NCBI RefSeq assembly: GCF_947503415.1
Contig: NZ_CANNDS010000001.1
Span: 558,001-622,000, forward strand
Origin: an uncultured Tateyamaria sp.
GTDB taxonomy: Bacteria > Pseudomonadota > Alphaproteobacteria > Rhodobacterales > Rhodobacteraceae
Direction of reading: 5' to 3'
DNA: 64,000 nucleotides
Shown here: positions 17,209-26,653 of the stretch, piece after piece
Layout: each line of letters opens with the position of its first letter
How positions within the stretch are numbered: position 1 is the stretch's first letter
The notes under the pieces: generated by a model
Seen by the model: only the letters and a program-made list of their open reading frames with translations
Told to the model about the DNA's origin: nothing
Database searches by the model: none
Program-made: the position numbers and the translations under genes

Positions 17209-18816
17209 ATGTCAGGACAATCCTTGGTCCGAAAAGCAACTCTCACGCCGGAAGACGCCGCGCAATCACCCGACGATGACGTCCGCGCCCTTCTGGAAAA
17301 CCTGACCGGCCCGGCGCGTGGTAAAATCGCGTGGGTCTCTTCGGATCAGGCGCAGATCAGCGTCGACGCCGGTCGCGTTCTGCGGGTTGTACCGGATGCG
17401 GATACTCCCCCCAGTCGCGAAACACGCGCGCGCCTGGCCTGGTCGGGGAAAACCTATGAGATCGAAGCCCTGTCGGGACACAACCTTTGGGTCAATGGGC
17501 GCAAAGTCGGAACTGCGCATCTTTTGCACGGCGATATGATTGAATTCGGGGAAAACGGTCCGATGTCGCGGTTCCGTCTATGTCGCGACGCCTTTCCGAC
17601 CCGCTGGCCCGTCGAAGAAATCCTGAGCGATGCGGTGGCCTATGCGCGCACCAGCCGCCGCCCCTTCAGATCGCGTCTGTCCGGGGCGCTGTTCTATGGT
17701 GCAAGCAGGCTGGTGCTGGAAACATCTATCGTGTTCCGCATAACGGTCATCGCCGTGCTTGTGGTTCTGACCACGTTCGTCGCGATACAATACCAAAGCG
17801 ACCAGCGCATTCAGGAGAGTATCGAGGCAGAGGCCTTGCGCCTCGAAGCCATGTCCATTGCCCTTGCGGAAACTCGGCAGGAGGCGTTGACAGCGGATGA
17901 GCTTGCGATGCTGCGTGAACAACTCGATCTGCAACTGACCACCAACACAGAGCGCCTTGCCACGCTTGAGCGTCGGCTCGGCGCGTCTGCCCGGGTCATC
18001 AGCGGCTCGACAGCTTCGGTGGCGTTCCTGCAGGGCGCGTACGGGCTGCGTCAGACATCCAGCGGAAAACTCTTGCGCCATGTTCTGGGTCCAGACGGCA
18101 CGCCGTTGCAGACACCGCTGGGCAAGCCGGTGGTCGAAGCCGACGGCACCGGCGAACCGCTGGAGTTTCAGTTCACCGGAACAGGGTTCCTGCTCAAGGA
18201 CGGTGGGCTGTTGGTCACCAACCGGCACGTTGCCCAGCCTTGGACCAGCAGCGACCGGTTGCGCGCGTTCGAACAGATGGGATTGGCACCAGAGATGCTC
18301 AAGTTGATTGCCTTCCTGACCGGTCTGACCACGCCCGTCGATGCAACCTTTGTCGGTGCCAGCGACGATGCCGACCTTGCGCTATTGTCGATCAGTGCCG
18401 AGGCCGCAAACGGCCGCGGACTAACCTTGTCGCAGAGTTCTGCACAGGTCGGTGATGAAGTGATCGTTATGGGATATCCCACGGGATTGCGCGCCCTGAT
18501 TGCACAGGCCGGGCGCAGTTTTCTTGACGCACGGGAAGAGGCAGGCGAAACGGACTTCTGGACAATTGCAACGCTGCTGTCCGAGCAGAACAGAGTAGCG
18601 CCCCTCGCCAGTCGCGGCATCATCGCACAGATCACCGCAAACGCAGTCATCTATGATGCGGAAACGGCCATTGGGGGCAGTGGTGGTCCGGCGCTGGACA
18701 GCAACGGCGATGTTGTTGCCGTGAATGCGGCGATCCTGCCGGAGTTCGGGGGTGCGAATATCGGTGTTCCGGTGGCCGAAGTGCATCGACTTCTGGCGGA
18801 CATCCGGGCCGACTGA
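17209..18816 (+). CDS. FHA-like, membrane-anchored trypsin-like serine protease
   Basis: This 535-aa protein joins three parts: an N-terminal region resembling a degenerate FHA fold (about 45-125, with LSGHNLWVNGRKVG and LLHGDMIEFGENG), one TM segment (about 176-196) followed by a coiled-coil stretch (about 198-258), and a trypsin-like domain (about 320-530). The catalytic triad is visible: His340 in TNRHVA, Asp389 in DADLALL, Ser491 in GGSGGPA. The topology suggests a cytoplasmic FHA-like domain and periplasmic protease. No PDZ domain is present, unlike DegP. It stands alone between convergent or unrelated genes. Confidence 0.85.
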   Translation: MSGQSLVRKATLTPEDAAQSPDDDVRALLENLTGPARGKIAWVSSDQAQISVDAGRVLRVVPDADTPPSRETRARLAWSGKTYEIEALSGHNLWVNGRKVGTAHLLHGDMIEFGENGPMSRFRLCRDAFPTRWPVEEILSDAVAYARTSRRPFRSRLSGALFYGASRLVLETSIVFRITVIAVLVVLTTFVAIQYQSDQRIQESIEAEALRLEAMSIALAETRQEALTADELAMLREQLDLQLTTNTERLATLERRLGASARVISGSTASVAFLQGAYGLRQTSSGKLLRHVLGPDGTPLQTPLGKPVVEADGTGEPLEFQFTGTGFLLKDGGLLVTNRHVAQPWTSSDRLRAFEQMGLAPEMLKLIAFLTGLTTPVDATFVGASDDADLALLSISAEAANGRGLTLSQSSAQVGDEVIVMGYPTGLRALIAQAGRSFLDAREEAGETDFWTIATLLSEQNRVAPLASRGIIAQITANAVIYDAETAIGGSGGPALDSNGDVVAVNAAILPEFGGANIGVPVAEVHRLLADIRAD

Positions 18817-18825
18817 CGCGGGCTG

Positions 18826-20442
18826 TCATTCAGATGTGCGGTAGGGCGAGCTTTGCACAACCAGCACCACCAGAAGCGGCACCGCGACAGAGATCACGGC
18901 AACGACCACCAACAGTTGACCCAATTGCGAGTAATCGGACGCAGAGAATGGCGCGCCAGAAACCGGATCCACCGACGCCCGGGAAACCACGAAAATCTTG
19001 TTGAGGTATTTCGTACCCAGGCTGCTGGCCGAAAGCGCCATGTTGGTGAACGACGCCATGACGGCAAAGAATGTGGCCTTCAGTTCGGGCGGCGCATTGC
19101 GGGCAATCCATGCCAGCATCGGGACCATGGCGATCTGACCCAGCGGGGATTCAATTGCTGTGTCGAGAATGGCGATGAAACGAGCATCAACGATCCCGCC
19201 GGTTTGGGCCGCCGTCCAGTGGTGCACCCCGTAATACAGCCCGATATTCGGCAACGAAAGAATGCCTGCCGCGATGGTCAAAAGCACCACGATGTAAGCA
19301 ATTGACCGGTGCGCCATCAGCGGACGCAAGATCACTAGACCGGCCAGCGCCAACAACGCGGTGATCAGCGACAGGATCGACAGGAACTGTTCATCGAACC
19401 TGAGTTCGTCAATCTCGAACCACGTCAGGCCCGGCCCGGGAAGCGGCACAGCGCGGAACACGAAAATGATCACCGCCGTACCGATCAGCACCCGCGCCGC
19501 CTCTGGCTTGAGGTTCTTCAGCAATTGCCGGATCAGGTACAGAATGATCGCCAGCGAGACGGCAAACACAATCTCTTGGGAGTACGCGAGGCCAGAGGTG
19601 CCTAAAACAACGCTCAGCACCGCGAAAACCAAACCACCGCCAAGAATCTTCCAGTCAACCTCCGTCTCGCCATCCGCCCGTTCCTGCGGCCTGCCTTTGG
19701 CTGCCTCTCTGCGCTGGAAAAGTGTGTGAAAGACGACGCCGCTGACCGAAATCACCGGGATGGCGAGGGCGATCAGGTAAACCCTTGCATAAAGGTCCAG
19801 CCTTGCCGCGCGCGGCAACGCCTCGGTATCGGCAAAGATCCAGATGTTGACTGCCGCAACCGAAACGAACCCCGATATAATCGCGATCCGTCCAAGCGTC
19901 TGCATCGTGGTGTGCATCACGCGCGATTCCGCTTCGGTGAACGTTCGCCCGGTGTCGTCGGTGCGTGGCACCGCCTCGACCGTCATGGCATCCGCCACAA
20001 CGTCCTGAATGGCGTAGCCGGAGGGTGACAGAAGGATCGCGATCACGAACCACGTCCCAAGCGGAAGGATGGCACGCATCTCGTCCGGCCGAGATACCAT
20101 CGCGTACAGGATCAGCAGTGACAGCGCGATCAGCCCGGCCCCCAGAAGGATCAAAAGCGCTTTCCAGCGCCAGAACAGATCGACCAGATGTCCCAGCGGC
20201 AGCTTGAGGATCCAAGGTAACCCTGCCCAAAAGCCAAGGCCTGCGATGAAAGCCGCCGTCAGATCCAGGTAATCCTTGACGAAAAACGCCGATACGACCG
20301 AGGTCAAGCCGGATACCCCCGCCGCAAAATAGACCAGAAGCGGCGGCAAATAAGTCCATCGCATCTGGCGGGCGAGATCCAGAAAAACCCTCTGAAACCA
20401 GGATCTTCTGTCCGTGGGACTATTTTGGTCTTGCCAGTTCAT
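18826..20442 (-). CDS. MFS transporter, possibly BT1/folate-biopterin-like
   Basis: The 538-aa protein has about 12 hydrophobic segments. Its first half has a permease pattern (GFWAGLPWILKLPLGHLVD, then GYAIQDVVADAMTVE) that recalls the BT1 folate-biopterin branch of the major facilitator superfamily. The length is at the upper end for MFS. The substrate cannot be read. It is convergent with the protease gene (9 bases apart) and has no operon partner; the SLC13 gene is 487 bases upstream on the same strand. Confidence 0.8.
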   Translation of the reverse strand: MNWQDQNSPTDRRSWFQRVFLDLARQMRWTYLPPLLVYFAAGVSGLTSVVSAFFVKDYLDLTAAFIAGLGFWAGLPWILKLPLGHLVDLFWRWKALLILLGAGLIALSLLILYAMVSRPDEMRAILPLGTWFVIAILLSPSGYAIQDVVADAMTVEAVPRTDDTGRTFTEAESRVMHTTMQTLGRIAIISGFVSVAAVNIWIFADTEALPRAARLDLYARVYLIALAIPVISVSGVVFHTLFQRREAAKGRPQERADGETEVDWKILGGGLVFAVLSVVLGTSGLAYSQEIVFAVSLAIILYLIRQLLKNLKPEAARVLIGTAVIIFVFRAVPLPGPGLTWFEIDELRFDEQFLSILSLITALLALAGLVILRPLMAHRSIAYIVVLLTIAAGILSLPNIGLYYGVHHWTAAQTGGIVDARFIAILDTAIESPLGQIAMVPMLAWIARNAPPELKATFFAVMASFTNMALSASSLGTKYLNKIFVVSRASVDPVSGAPFSASDYSQLGQLLVVVAVISVAVPLLVVLVVQSSPYRTSE

Positions 20443-20929
20443 TCAACTTTTGCACCGTTCAGTGATACGTGAAACGCACATTCAATTCCAAAACTTCGGT
20501 CAGTCCCCTTTTCTGCACTGGTCGGCCATCAACCATCAACGTGACTTGGCACGGTCGCCGATATTTACAGTATCAACAGATCAAGACATGAACGATGGTG
20601 CCAAACGGTAGCGTATTTGATGAGCATAGGCTCAATTCCGCAAGGAACTTTGCGAAAGATCAACACGCCAGACGGCAGTAAACCCTTGCACCAAGCTGTC
20701 CGCCATCGGGTCGTTTACGCGAAAAAGCTTTTGGCGGCGCACAACCGTCAGTATTTCCATCCTCCCCTGCACTCAGTCATAGATTTCCTAGGATTTCATT
20801 GTCGCATTGAGACACAAGCTCGCGGATGTCGCGATCTAACGCTCGATCCAAGTCGAAGGCGCTGTTTTTCGGAAGAGCTCGAACTCCGTGATCCTGGCAT
20901 GTGCACTGCCAAACGGGACCAGTCACCGG
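20443..20929. other. Intergenic region, no gene recognised
   Basis: 487 bases between two minus-strand genes. It should hold the promoter of the MFS gene and the terminator of the SLC13 gene, but no clear hairpin, repeat or small gene was found. Confidence 0.45.
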
Positions 20930-22333
20930 TCAGCGCGCAACACCTGTACCAAATACATATGGCCCAAATATCACGCCCATGGCGGCCGCGATCAGGATGC
21001 CGACCAGATCGAGCAAGGCCCCGGCGCGCAGCATGTCGGCGCGCGTGACGGAAGGATAACCAAAAACGATTGCATTGGGTGGGGTAGCGACCGGAAGCAT
21101 GAACCCGATGGAAGCCGCAAGCGCGACCGGTAGAATGAAGGTTATCGGGTCGGCGTCGAGTACTATCGCCGAGGCACTCGCGATCGGCAGAAAGATGGCC
21201 GCCATCGCCGTATTACTTGCCAACTCGCCCAGATAGACGATCAGGGCGGCAACCAGAAAGACCAGAACCAGCGTGGGAAGATCATGTAATGCCTGGGTTT
21301 GTCCGCCTATCCACGTGGCAAGCCCGGTCCGCTCGACCAGACCGGCCAGCGCAAGGCCACCGCCCATCAGAATGAGCACATCCCATCGCAGCGTCTTTGC
21401 GGTCTCCCAATCGAGCAACCTTTCGTGCCCGCCCGCCGGAACCAGGAACAGGCTGACCGCAGCGGCCATAGCAATTCCGGCATCCGTCACAGCGACAGCG
21501 GGCAAAGCCCATTCAAGCAATGGGCGCGCGATCCAGGCGGCGGCGGTTAGAACCGCGATGACCGCAACCCGCCGTTCGGCTGCGCTCATCGCGCCGATAT
21601 CCTGACCGAAAGAAATTTGCAGCGTGCCCGGCGACACGCGTGGCGAGATGCGCGCCAGCACGCCCCAAGCGACCGCCAGCAGGATAACGGCGGTCGGCAG
21701 CCCGATCATGGCCCATTGTGCGAAACCAATCTTGATCCCGTATGTCGTACTCATGTGGGCGGCGAATATCGCGTTTGGTGGTGTTCCGATAAGGGAGCCC
21801 ATGCCGCCAATCGTTGCCGAGAACGCGACGCCCAGCATCAATGCGGTGCCGAATTTCGGGTGCGCCATCTGGGATGCGGCGATCGCCCCGGCGACCGGGG
21901 CCACTACCATGGCGGAAGAGGTGTTATTGACCCACAGGCTCAGGAATGCGGTTGTCGCCATCATCGCCGCAAGGATCCGCCGCGGGCTTTGCCCGGCGAA
22001 ACCCAGCAGCGTGACGGCAAGCCTTCGGTGCAGGCCCCAGCGCTCAATTGCCTTTGCCAACAGGAACCCGCCGAGAAACAGAATGATCAGGGGATGGCTG
22101 TAATGTGCGGCCACATCAGCTATCGGAGCGATCCCCAGCAAGGGTGCAAGCGCAAGCGGGAGCAAAGCGGTGGCGGCCAGCGGTACTGCACCGGTCAACC
22201 ACCAGAGCGCCATCATCAACAACAGACCGAACGCCCGCCATGCCCCCTCGGACAGTCCATCGGGCGCACTAAAGATCAGGGGGATGAGCAAAAGAACAGC
22301 GCCGGCACCCAGTACGATACGTTCGGAGTTCAT
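20930..22333 (-). CDS. SLC13/DASS-family anion transporter
   Basis: The 467-aa membrane protein has about 11-12 TM segments with the DASS features WVNNTSSAMVVAPVAGAI and, near the C-terminus, MLPVATPPNAIVFGYPSV, which contain the repeated SNT motifs that bind the anion and Na+. Substrates in the family are di- and tricarboxylates or sulfate. The ATG at 22333 is used; an upstream TTG at 22351 lacks a ribosome site. It lies 90 bases behind the amino-acid catabolic operon on the same strand, so it may take up a carboxylate feeding that pathway. Confidence 0.9.
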   Translation of the reverse strand: MNSERIVLGAGAVLLLIPLIFSAPDGLSEGAWRAFGLLLMMALWWLTGAVPLAATALLPLALAPLLGIAPIADVAAHYSHPLIILFLGGFLLAKAIERWGLHRRLAVTLLGFAGQSPRRILAAMMATTAFLSLWVNNTSSAMVVAPVAGAIAASQMAHPKFGTALMLGVAFSATIGGMGSLIGTPPNAIFAAHMSTTYGIKIGFAQWAMIGLPTAVILLAVAWGVLARISPRVSPGTLQISFGQDIGAMSAAERRVAVIAVLTAAAWIARPLLEWALPAVAVTDAGIAMAAAVSLFLVPAGGHERLLDWETAKTLRWDVLILMGGGLALAGLVERTGLATWIGGQTQALHDLPTLVLVFLVAALIVYLGELASNTAMAAIFLPIASASAIVLDADPITFILPVALAASIGFMLPVATPPNAIVFGYPSVTRADMLRAGALLDLVGILIAAAMGVIFGPYVFGTGVAR

Positions 22334-22423
22334 ACCGGCCGTCTTGCCCAAGCAGCACGAGAACCATGACTTCGCAGTATGTCAACGAACCGCTCCGCGC
22401 AGTGTTCGCACGCTACATCCACT

Positions 22424-23530
22424 TCAGTACCCCCGGCGCAACGCCATGGCCTCGTGCAACCGCACTTCGGCCAGGGAATTGGCAGCGTCGCGGGGCGGAA
22501 TGCCCTTGTCTTTCACGATGTCCAGCACCGCTTGGGTGTTCCGACCGATTTGCTCGCTGATCGTGGACATCGCCTGTGCCTCGGTCCCGCCGCGCCACTC
22601 GACCGCGGCACAGATCACACCACCGGCATTCGCGATGAAATCCGGAATGACCAGCACGCCGCGTTTGTACAACGCCTCTTCAGCCTCAATGGTCGCAGGG
22701 ATATTGGCCCCCTCGATGACCAACCTGGCTTTGATAGCATCGGCATTGGACAGGGTGATCACATCCGGTCGGGCGGCGGGCACCAGAATATCGCAGTCCG
22801 CTGTGATAACTGCCTCTCCCTCCGCGATCTCGGCATCGGGATAGTCGATGACCGATGCCCCATTGACCTTCAGCGCGTCGAGACGATCAAGGTCAAACCC
22901 ACTCGGGTTGAGGGCAGTGCCGCGCGAGTCTGCAACAGCAACAATGCGCGCGCCTTGTCCAGCAAGGCAACGGGCAGCGTGTCGACCTACGGCACCGTAT
23001 CCTTGTATCGCCACGCGGGCACCGTCGAGCGTGATCCCGCAAAACGCCTGCGCGACGTCGGTGGCCACGGCAACCCCGCGACCGGTCGCGCCGATCTCGT
23101 CCAATGGAATGCCGCCCAAGACACGCGGCAGACCGACCGCGCGGCCCATCTCGTCCCGAATCCACGCCATACAGGTTTCATTCGTGCCCATGTCAGGGCC
23201 GGGAATATAGTCCGTGACCCAGGCAATCGCCTGCGCAAACGCGCGGATCAGACCCTCCTTTTCGGGCATGGACAAGGACGGATCAGCGATGATCACGGAC
23301 TTGCCACCGCCATGTGGCAAGCCGGCGGCTGCGGTCTTCAGGCTCATCGCCCGGGCTAGACGCATGCATTCCTGCAGGTCCGCGTCGGGTGCCATTCGTA
23401 CACCGCCCACAGCCGGGCCAATCGCTGTGTTGTCGATGACAACGATGGCCTGCAGTCCGGCGCTTTGGGTGTTGATGTGGATGATCTTTTCCGGCCCGGT
23501 TTCATCCACCAATTCGAAGACTGACATCAT
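22424..23530 (-). CDS. Leucine/phenylalanine/valine-type dehydrogenase
   Basis: The 368-aa NAD-dependent amino-acid dehydrogenase has the Glu/Leu/Phe/Val dehydrogenase fold: catalytic lysines Lys65 (MSLK) and Lys77 (GGGKSVI), 12 apart as in Bacillus leucine dehydrogenase, then PGPDMGTNE and a Rossmann motif GYGAVGRHAA. It reversibly deaminates branched-chain or aromatic amino acids to 2-oxoacids. It is the last gene of the operon, 3 bases after E2, and provides the substrates of the 2-oxoacid dehydrogenase encoded just upstream. Confidence 0.92.
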   Translation of the reverse strand: MMSVFELVDETGPEKIIHINTQSAGLQAIVVIDNTAIGPAVGGVRMAPDADLQECMRLARAMSLKTAAAGLPHGGGKSVIIADPSLSMPEKEGLIRAFAQAIAWVTDYIPGPDMGTNETCMAWIRDEMGRAVGLPRVLGGIPLDEIGATGRGVAVATDVAQAFCGITLDGARVAIQGYGAVGRHAARCLAGQGARIVAVADSRGTALNPSGFDLDRLDALKVNGASVIDYPDAEIAEGEAVITADCDILVPAARPDVITLSNADAIKARLVIEGANIPATIEAEEALYKRGVLVIPDFIANAGGVICAAVEWRGGTEAQAMSTISEQIGRNTQAVLDIVKDKGIPPRDAANSLAEVRLHEAMALRRGY

Positions 23531-23533
23531 GGT

Positions 23534-24631
23534 CTATTCCCTTTCGCCATGTGTTGGCCGTTCAAGATCAGCGCGCACCGCCGCCAGAAAGCGCGCGGCC
23601 TCGCCACCCGCGACCACCCGGTGATCGAACGTCAGCGAGAGCGGCAGCGCCCGACGCACTACGGGTTGCCCGTTTTCGGCAAGACAGACGTCGTTGATCT
23701 GTCCGGCACCGAGGATCGCCACCTGTGGCGGCGTAACAACCAGCTCTGCGAATTCACCGCCCAGAGTACCGAAATTCGACAAGGTAAAGGTCGCATCACG
23801 CATGGCTTCAGGCTTTAGGCTCCGTGCCTTAACGGCCGCTTTCAACGCGGCGATGACCGGCACGAGATCGTCCTTGGTGTCCACCTTGCGGAGGACCGGC
23901 GCAAACAGGCCGTCGGGCGTGTCCACGGCGATGGCGAGGTCAAGATGACTGTGCAACTGCCGCGATGTACCGTCGAACCAGGCGTTCAGGGCGGGTTCAG
24001 CCACACAAGCCACCGCTATGGCCTGCACCAGCCGCAGGGTTGCATTTTCGCGCGCATCCCAGCGGTGAATATCGGCGCGGTCCGTGACGGTGGCGGGCGC
24101 CACAGTGTCGCGAGAGTGCGCCATCGCCCGGGCCATGGACCGGCGCACACCGTGCAAAGAATCCCCCGCCACTGACCCGCTTTGCGCCGCGAGGACGTCG
24201 CTGGAAAGAATGGCGCCACCGGGGCCGCTGCCGGTGAGCGTGGCAAGATCGACACCTTTCTCCCGCGCCAGTTGGCGCACGGCGGGTGTGGCACTTGGAG
24301 CAGGCGACGGTCGGTCCGCTGAGGGCCTGTGAGTTGGGCCAGCTTCCGCCGCACGTTCCTCCAGTTCGCCCACGATTGCACCCTTGTCCTCTCCAACTGT
24401 GGTTGCGATGTCCACCAGCGGCGCTCCTATCTCCACGACATCTCCTTCCGACGCGATGATCTTGCTGATCGTCCCCGAAAAAGGCGTCGGCACCTCGACC
24501 ACGGCCTTGTCGGTCTCGACCGATACCAGCGGCTGGTCCGTGATTACGTGGTCCCCTTGCGATACATGCCAGGCGACGATTTCAGCCTCTTGCAGGCCCT
24601 CACCAAGATCGGGAAGCGTGAAGACAGTCAT
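23534..24631 (-). CDS. 2-oxoacid dehydrogenase E2 (acyltransferase)
   Basis: The 365-aa protein has one lipoyl domain (about 1-78, lipoyl-lysine Lys42 in VETDKAVVEV), a peripheral subunit-binding domain (about 117-152, AVRQLAREKGVDLATLTGSGPGG) and a catalytic domain (about 165-360). The catalytic motif is FDHRVVAGGEAARF: the His is present, but the aspartate of the classic DHRxxDG is Ala here. It forms the core that transfers acyl groups to CoA. Its ATG overlaps the E1beta stop (ATGA). E3 would come from elsewhere in the genome. Confidence 0.92.
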   Translation of the reverse strand: MTVFTLPDLGEGLQEAEIVAWHVSQGDHVITDQPLVSVETDKAVVEVPTPFSGTISKIIASEGDVVEIGAPLVDIATTVGEDKGAIVGELEERAAEAGPTHRPSADRPSPAPSATPAVRQLAREKGVDLATLTGSGPGGAILSSDVLAAQSGSVAGDSLHGVRRSMARAMAHSRDTVAPATVTDRADIHRWDARENATLRLVQAIAVACVAEPALNAWFDGTSRQLHSHLDLAIAVDTPDGLFAPVLRKVDTKDDLVPVIAALKAAVKARSLKPEAMRDATFTLSNFGTLGGEFAELVVTPPQVAILGAGQINDVCLAENGQPVVRRALPLSLTFDHRVVAGGEAARFLAAVRADLERPTHGERE

Positions 24632-25608
24632 GCGAATTCCATCACGTGCTGGGCCGCCGCCTGGATGCGCGCGGCATCCGGCATGTAACGGTCTTCGAGC
24701 TGCGCATAGGGCATCACCGTGTCATAGCCGGTCACCCTTACAACCGGGGCCAATAAGCTGGTGAGGCAGTGTTCAGCCAGATCAGCGGCAATCTCGGCCC
24801 CCAGGCCAGCGGTCAGCGGGGCCTCATGCACGATGATGCAGCGGCCGGTTTTCTGCACCGATGCGCGAACCGCTGAACGGTCTATGGGCTTGAGCGAGGA
24901 CAGATCGATCACCTCGGACGAAATCCCCCGCTCCGCCAGCGCATCCGCGGCCCGGCCCACCTCCGCGACCATCGCGCCCCAGGCGATGATGGTCAGATCG
25001 CTGCCGTCGCGCACCACCAGCGCGCAGTCAAGGGTCAAGGCAATCCCGTCGTTGGCCACCGGCTCTTTCAGCGCACGATAAAGTCGCTTGGGTTCCAGAA
25101 ACACCACCGGATCCGGATCGCGGATCGCCGCCAGAAGCAAGCCATAGGCCCTCGCCGGAGTGCTGGGGACAATCACCCGAAGCCCCGGAATGTGAGCCAG
25201 CATTGCCTCCATGCTTTCGGAATGGTGTTCGGGTGCCTTGACGCCGCCGCCAAAGGGCGCGCGCAGCACCATCGGACAACTCAGGCGCCCTCGCGTGCGG
25301 TTGCGCAACCGTCCAGCGTGGTTCGCAAGCTGATCAATCGCAGAATACAGAAAACCCATGAATTGTATCTCCGCCACGGGCCTGAGCCCCTGTGTTGCGG
25401 CTCCGACCGCCATACCTGCGATGACTGTTTCCGACAGGGGCGTGTCGCGCACACGCGCAGCACCAAACCGCTGCATCAGCCCATCCGTGGCGCGGAATAC
25501 CCCACCATCAATCCCGACATCCTCGCCAAAGATGATGACATCCGGATCGTCTTCCAAAGCGCGGGACAACGCCATGCGGATCGCCTCGACCATGGTCAGA
25601 TCAGCCAT
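24628..25608 (-). CDS. 2-oxoacid dehydrogenase E1 beta subunit
   Basis: The 326-aa protein has the transketolase-like pyrimidine-binding domain (about 5-180, with FGEDVGIDGGVFRATDG and DTPLSETVIAGMAVGAA) and the C-terminal transketolase domain. Together with E1alpha it decarboxylates branched-chain-type 2-oxoacids. The start at 25608 is fixed by AAGGAG seven bases upstream and by an 8-base overlap with the end of E1alpha; the longer frame in front is a shadow of E1alpha. Confidence 0.93.
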   Translation of the reverse strand: MADLTMVEAIRMALSRALEDDPDVIIFGEDVGIDGGVFRATDGLMQRFGAARVRDTPLSETVIAGMAVGAATQGLRPVAEIQFMGFLYSAIDQLANHAGRLRNRTRGRLSCPMVLRAPFGGGVKAPEHHSESMEAMLAHIPGLRVIVPSTPARAYGLLLAAIRDPDPVVFLEPKRLYRALKEPVANDGIALTLDCALVVRDGSDLTIIAWGAMVAEVGRAADALAERGISSEVIDLSSLKPIDRSAVRASVQKTGRCIIVHEAPLTAGLGAEIAADLAEHCLTSLLAPVVRVTGYDTVMPYAQLEDRYMPDAARIQAAAQHVMEFA

Positions 25609-26653
25609 CGCCCATCTCCTTGGCCAGTGCCGCGATGTCCGGCGGAGCGGTGGCATAGAGATGATCGAACATGGCGCGCGCGGGTTGTGGTGACATCGCC
25701 AGATACCGTTCGGCGGCGGCCTCGGTTTCGGTCCGGCTGTCGCGCAGCAGGGCTTCTTCGTCGTCCTTTGACCAGCCATGTTCGGCCACCAGATGAGTGC
25801 GCAATCGCACCAAGGGCTCAGTCTTCCAGTGACGGCTGACCTCGGCATCCTCGCGGTAGCGGCTTGCGTCGTCGGCGGTGGTGTGATCGCTCAACCGGTA
25901 GCTCAGGCATTCGATCAGGGTCCCGCCCTGCCCTGCCCGCGCCCGGTCCAGCGCACGGTTCGTTGCCTCGCGCACCGCAATCACGTCATTGCCGTCCACC
26001 ACTTCACCCGGCAGGCCGGCAGCAACGGCCTTTTGTGCAAGGGTTTCCGCCCGCGTCTGTTCGGCCCGCGGCATTGAGATGGCCCACTGGTTGTTGTTGA
26101 TCACAAAGACCGCTGGCAGCTCCCAGACCCCAACGACGTTCATGGCCTCGTAGAAATCACCTTTCGAGGTGGCGCCATCTCCGGCAATTGCCACGGCCAC
26201 ACCACCCGTCCCCTTGTGCGCAAGCCCCAGCCCAACACCCGCTGCGTGCGGGAAGTGCGAAGCGACTGGAATGCAGACAGGGAAATCTTGCCTTGGCCCG
26301 GCAAAGTCATTGCCGCGCTCGTCACCGCCCCAATAGAGCAGCAGTTCTTCCATGCTGACCCCGCGCCACAACTGCCCGCCATGTTCGCGGAAAGAAGGCA
26401 GAAACACATCCGCTTCAGACATCGCGCTGGCAACCCCCACGCTGATCGCCTCCTGCCCGAGGCTCGAGCCATACGTGCCCAAGCGCCCGGTGCGCTGCAA
26501 AGCGATGGCCTTGGCATCAAACACCCGCGTTTTGACCATCATGGAATAAAGCGTGATCAGCGTTTCAGCATCGCGGGCAAAGTCTGGAAGTTCACGCAGC
26601 ACCTGACCCTTTGCATCCAGAAAGGCGCTGCAGTCGGGCAAGTTGCCAGTCAT
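25601..26653 (-). CDS. 2-oxoacid dehydrogenase E1 alpha subunit
   Basis: The 350-aa protein has the ThDP-binding motif [19 protein letters not shown] ending in NNNQWA, and [15 protein letters not shown] near residue 65, typical of branched-chain-type or broad E1alpha subunits. It starts with an ATGA overlap on the acyl-CoA synthetase stop. With E1beta, E2 and an E3 from elsewhere it converts 2-oxoacids to acyl-CoA and NADH. The company of a Leu/Phe-type dehydrogenase and an aminotransferase favours branched-chain or similar substrates over pyruvate. Confidence 0.93.
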   Translation of the reverse strand: MTGNLPDCSAFLDAKGQVLRELPDFARDAETLITLYSMMVKTRVFDAKAIALQRTGRLGTYGSSLGQEAISVGVASAMSEADVFLPSFREHGGQLWRGVSMEELLLYWGGDERGNDFAGPRQDFPVCIPVASHFPHAAGVGLGLAHKGTGGVAVAIAGDGATSKGDFYEAMNVVGVWELPAVFVINNNQWAISMPRAEQTRAETLAQKAVAAGLPGEVVDGNDVIAVREATNRALDRARAGQGGTLIECLSYRLSDHTTADDASRYREDAEVSRHWKTEPLVRLRTHLVAEHGWSKDDEEALLRDSRTETEAAAERYLAMSPQPARAMFDHLYATAPPDIAALAKEMGDG

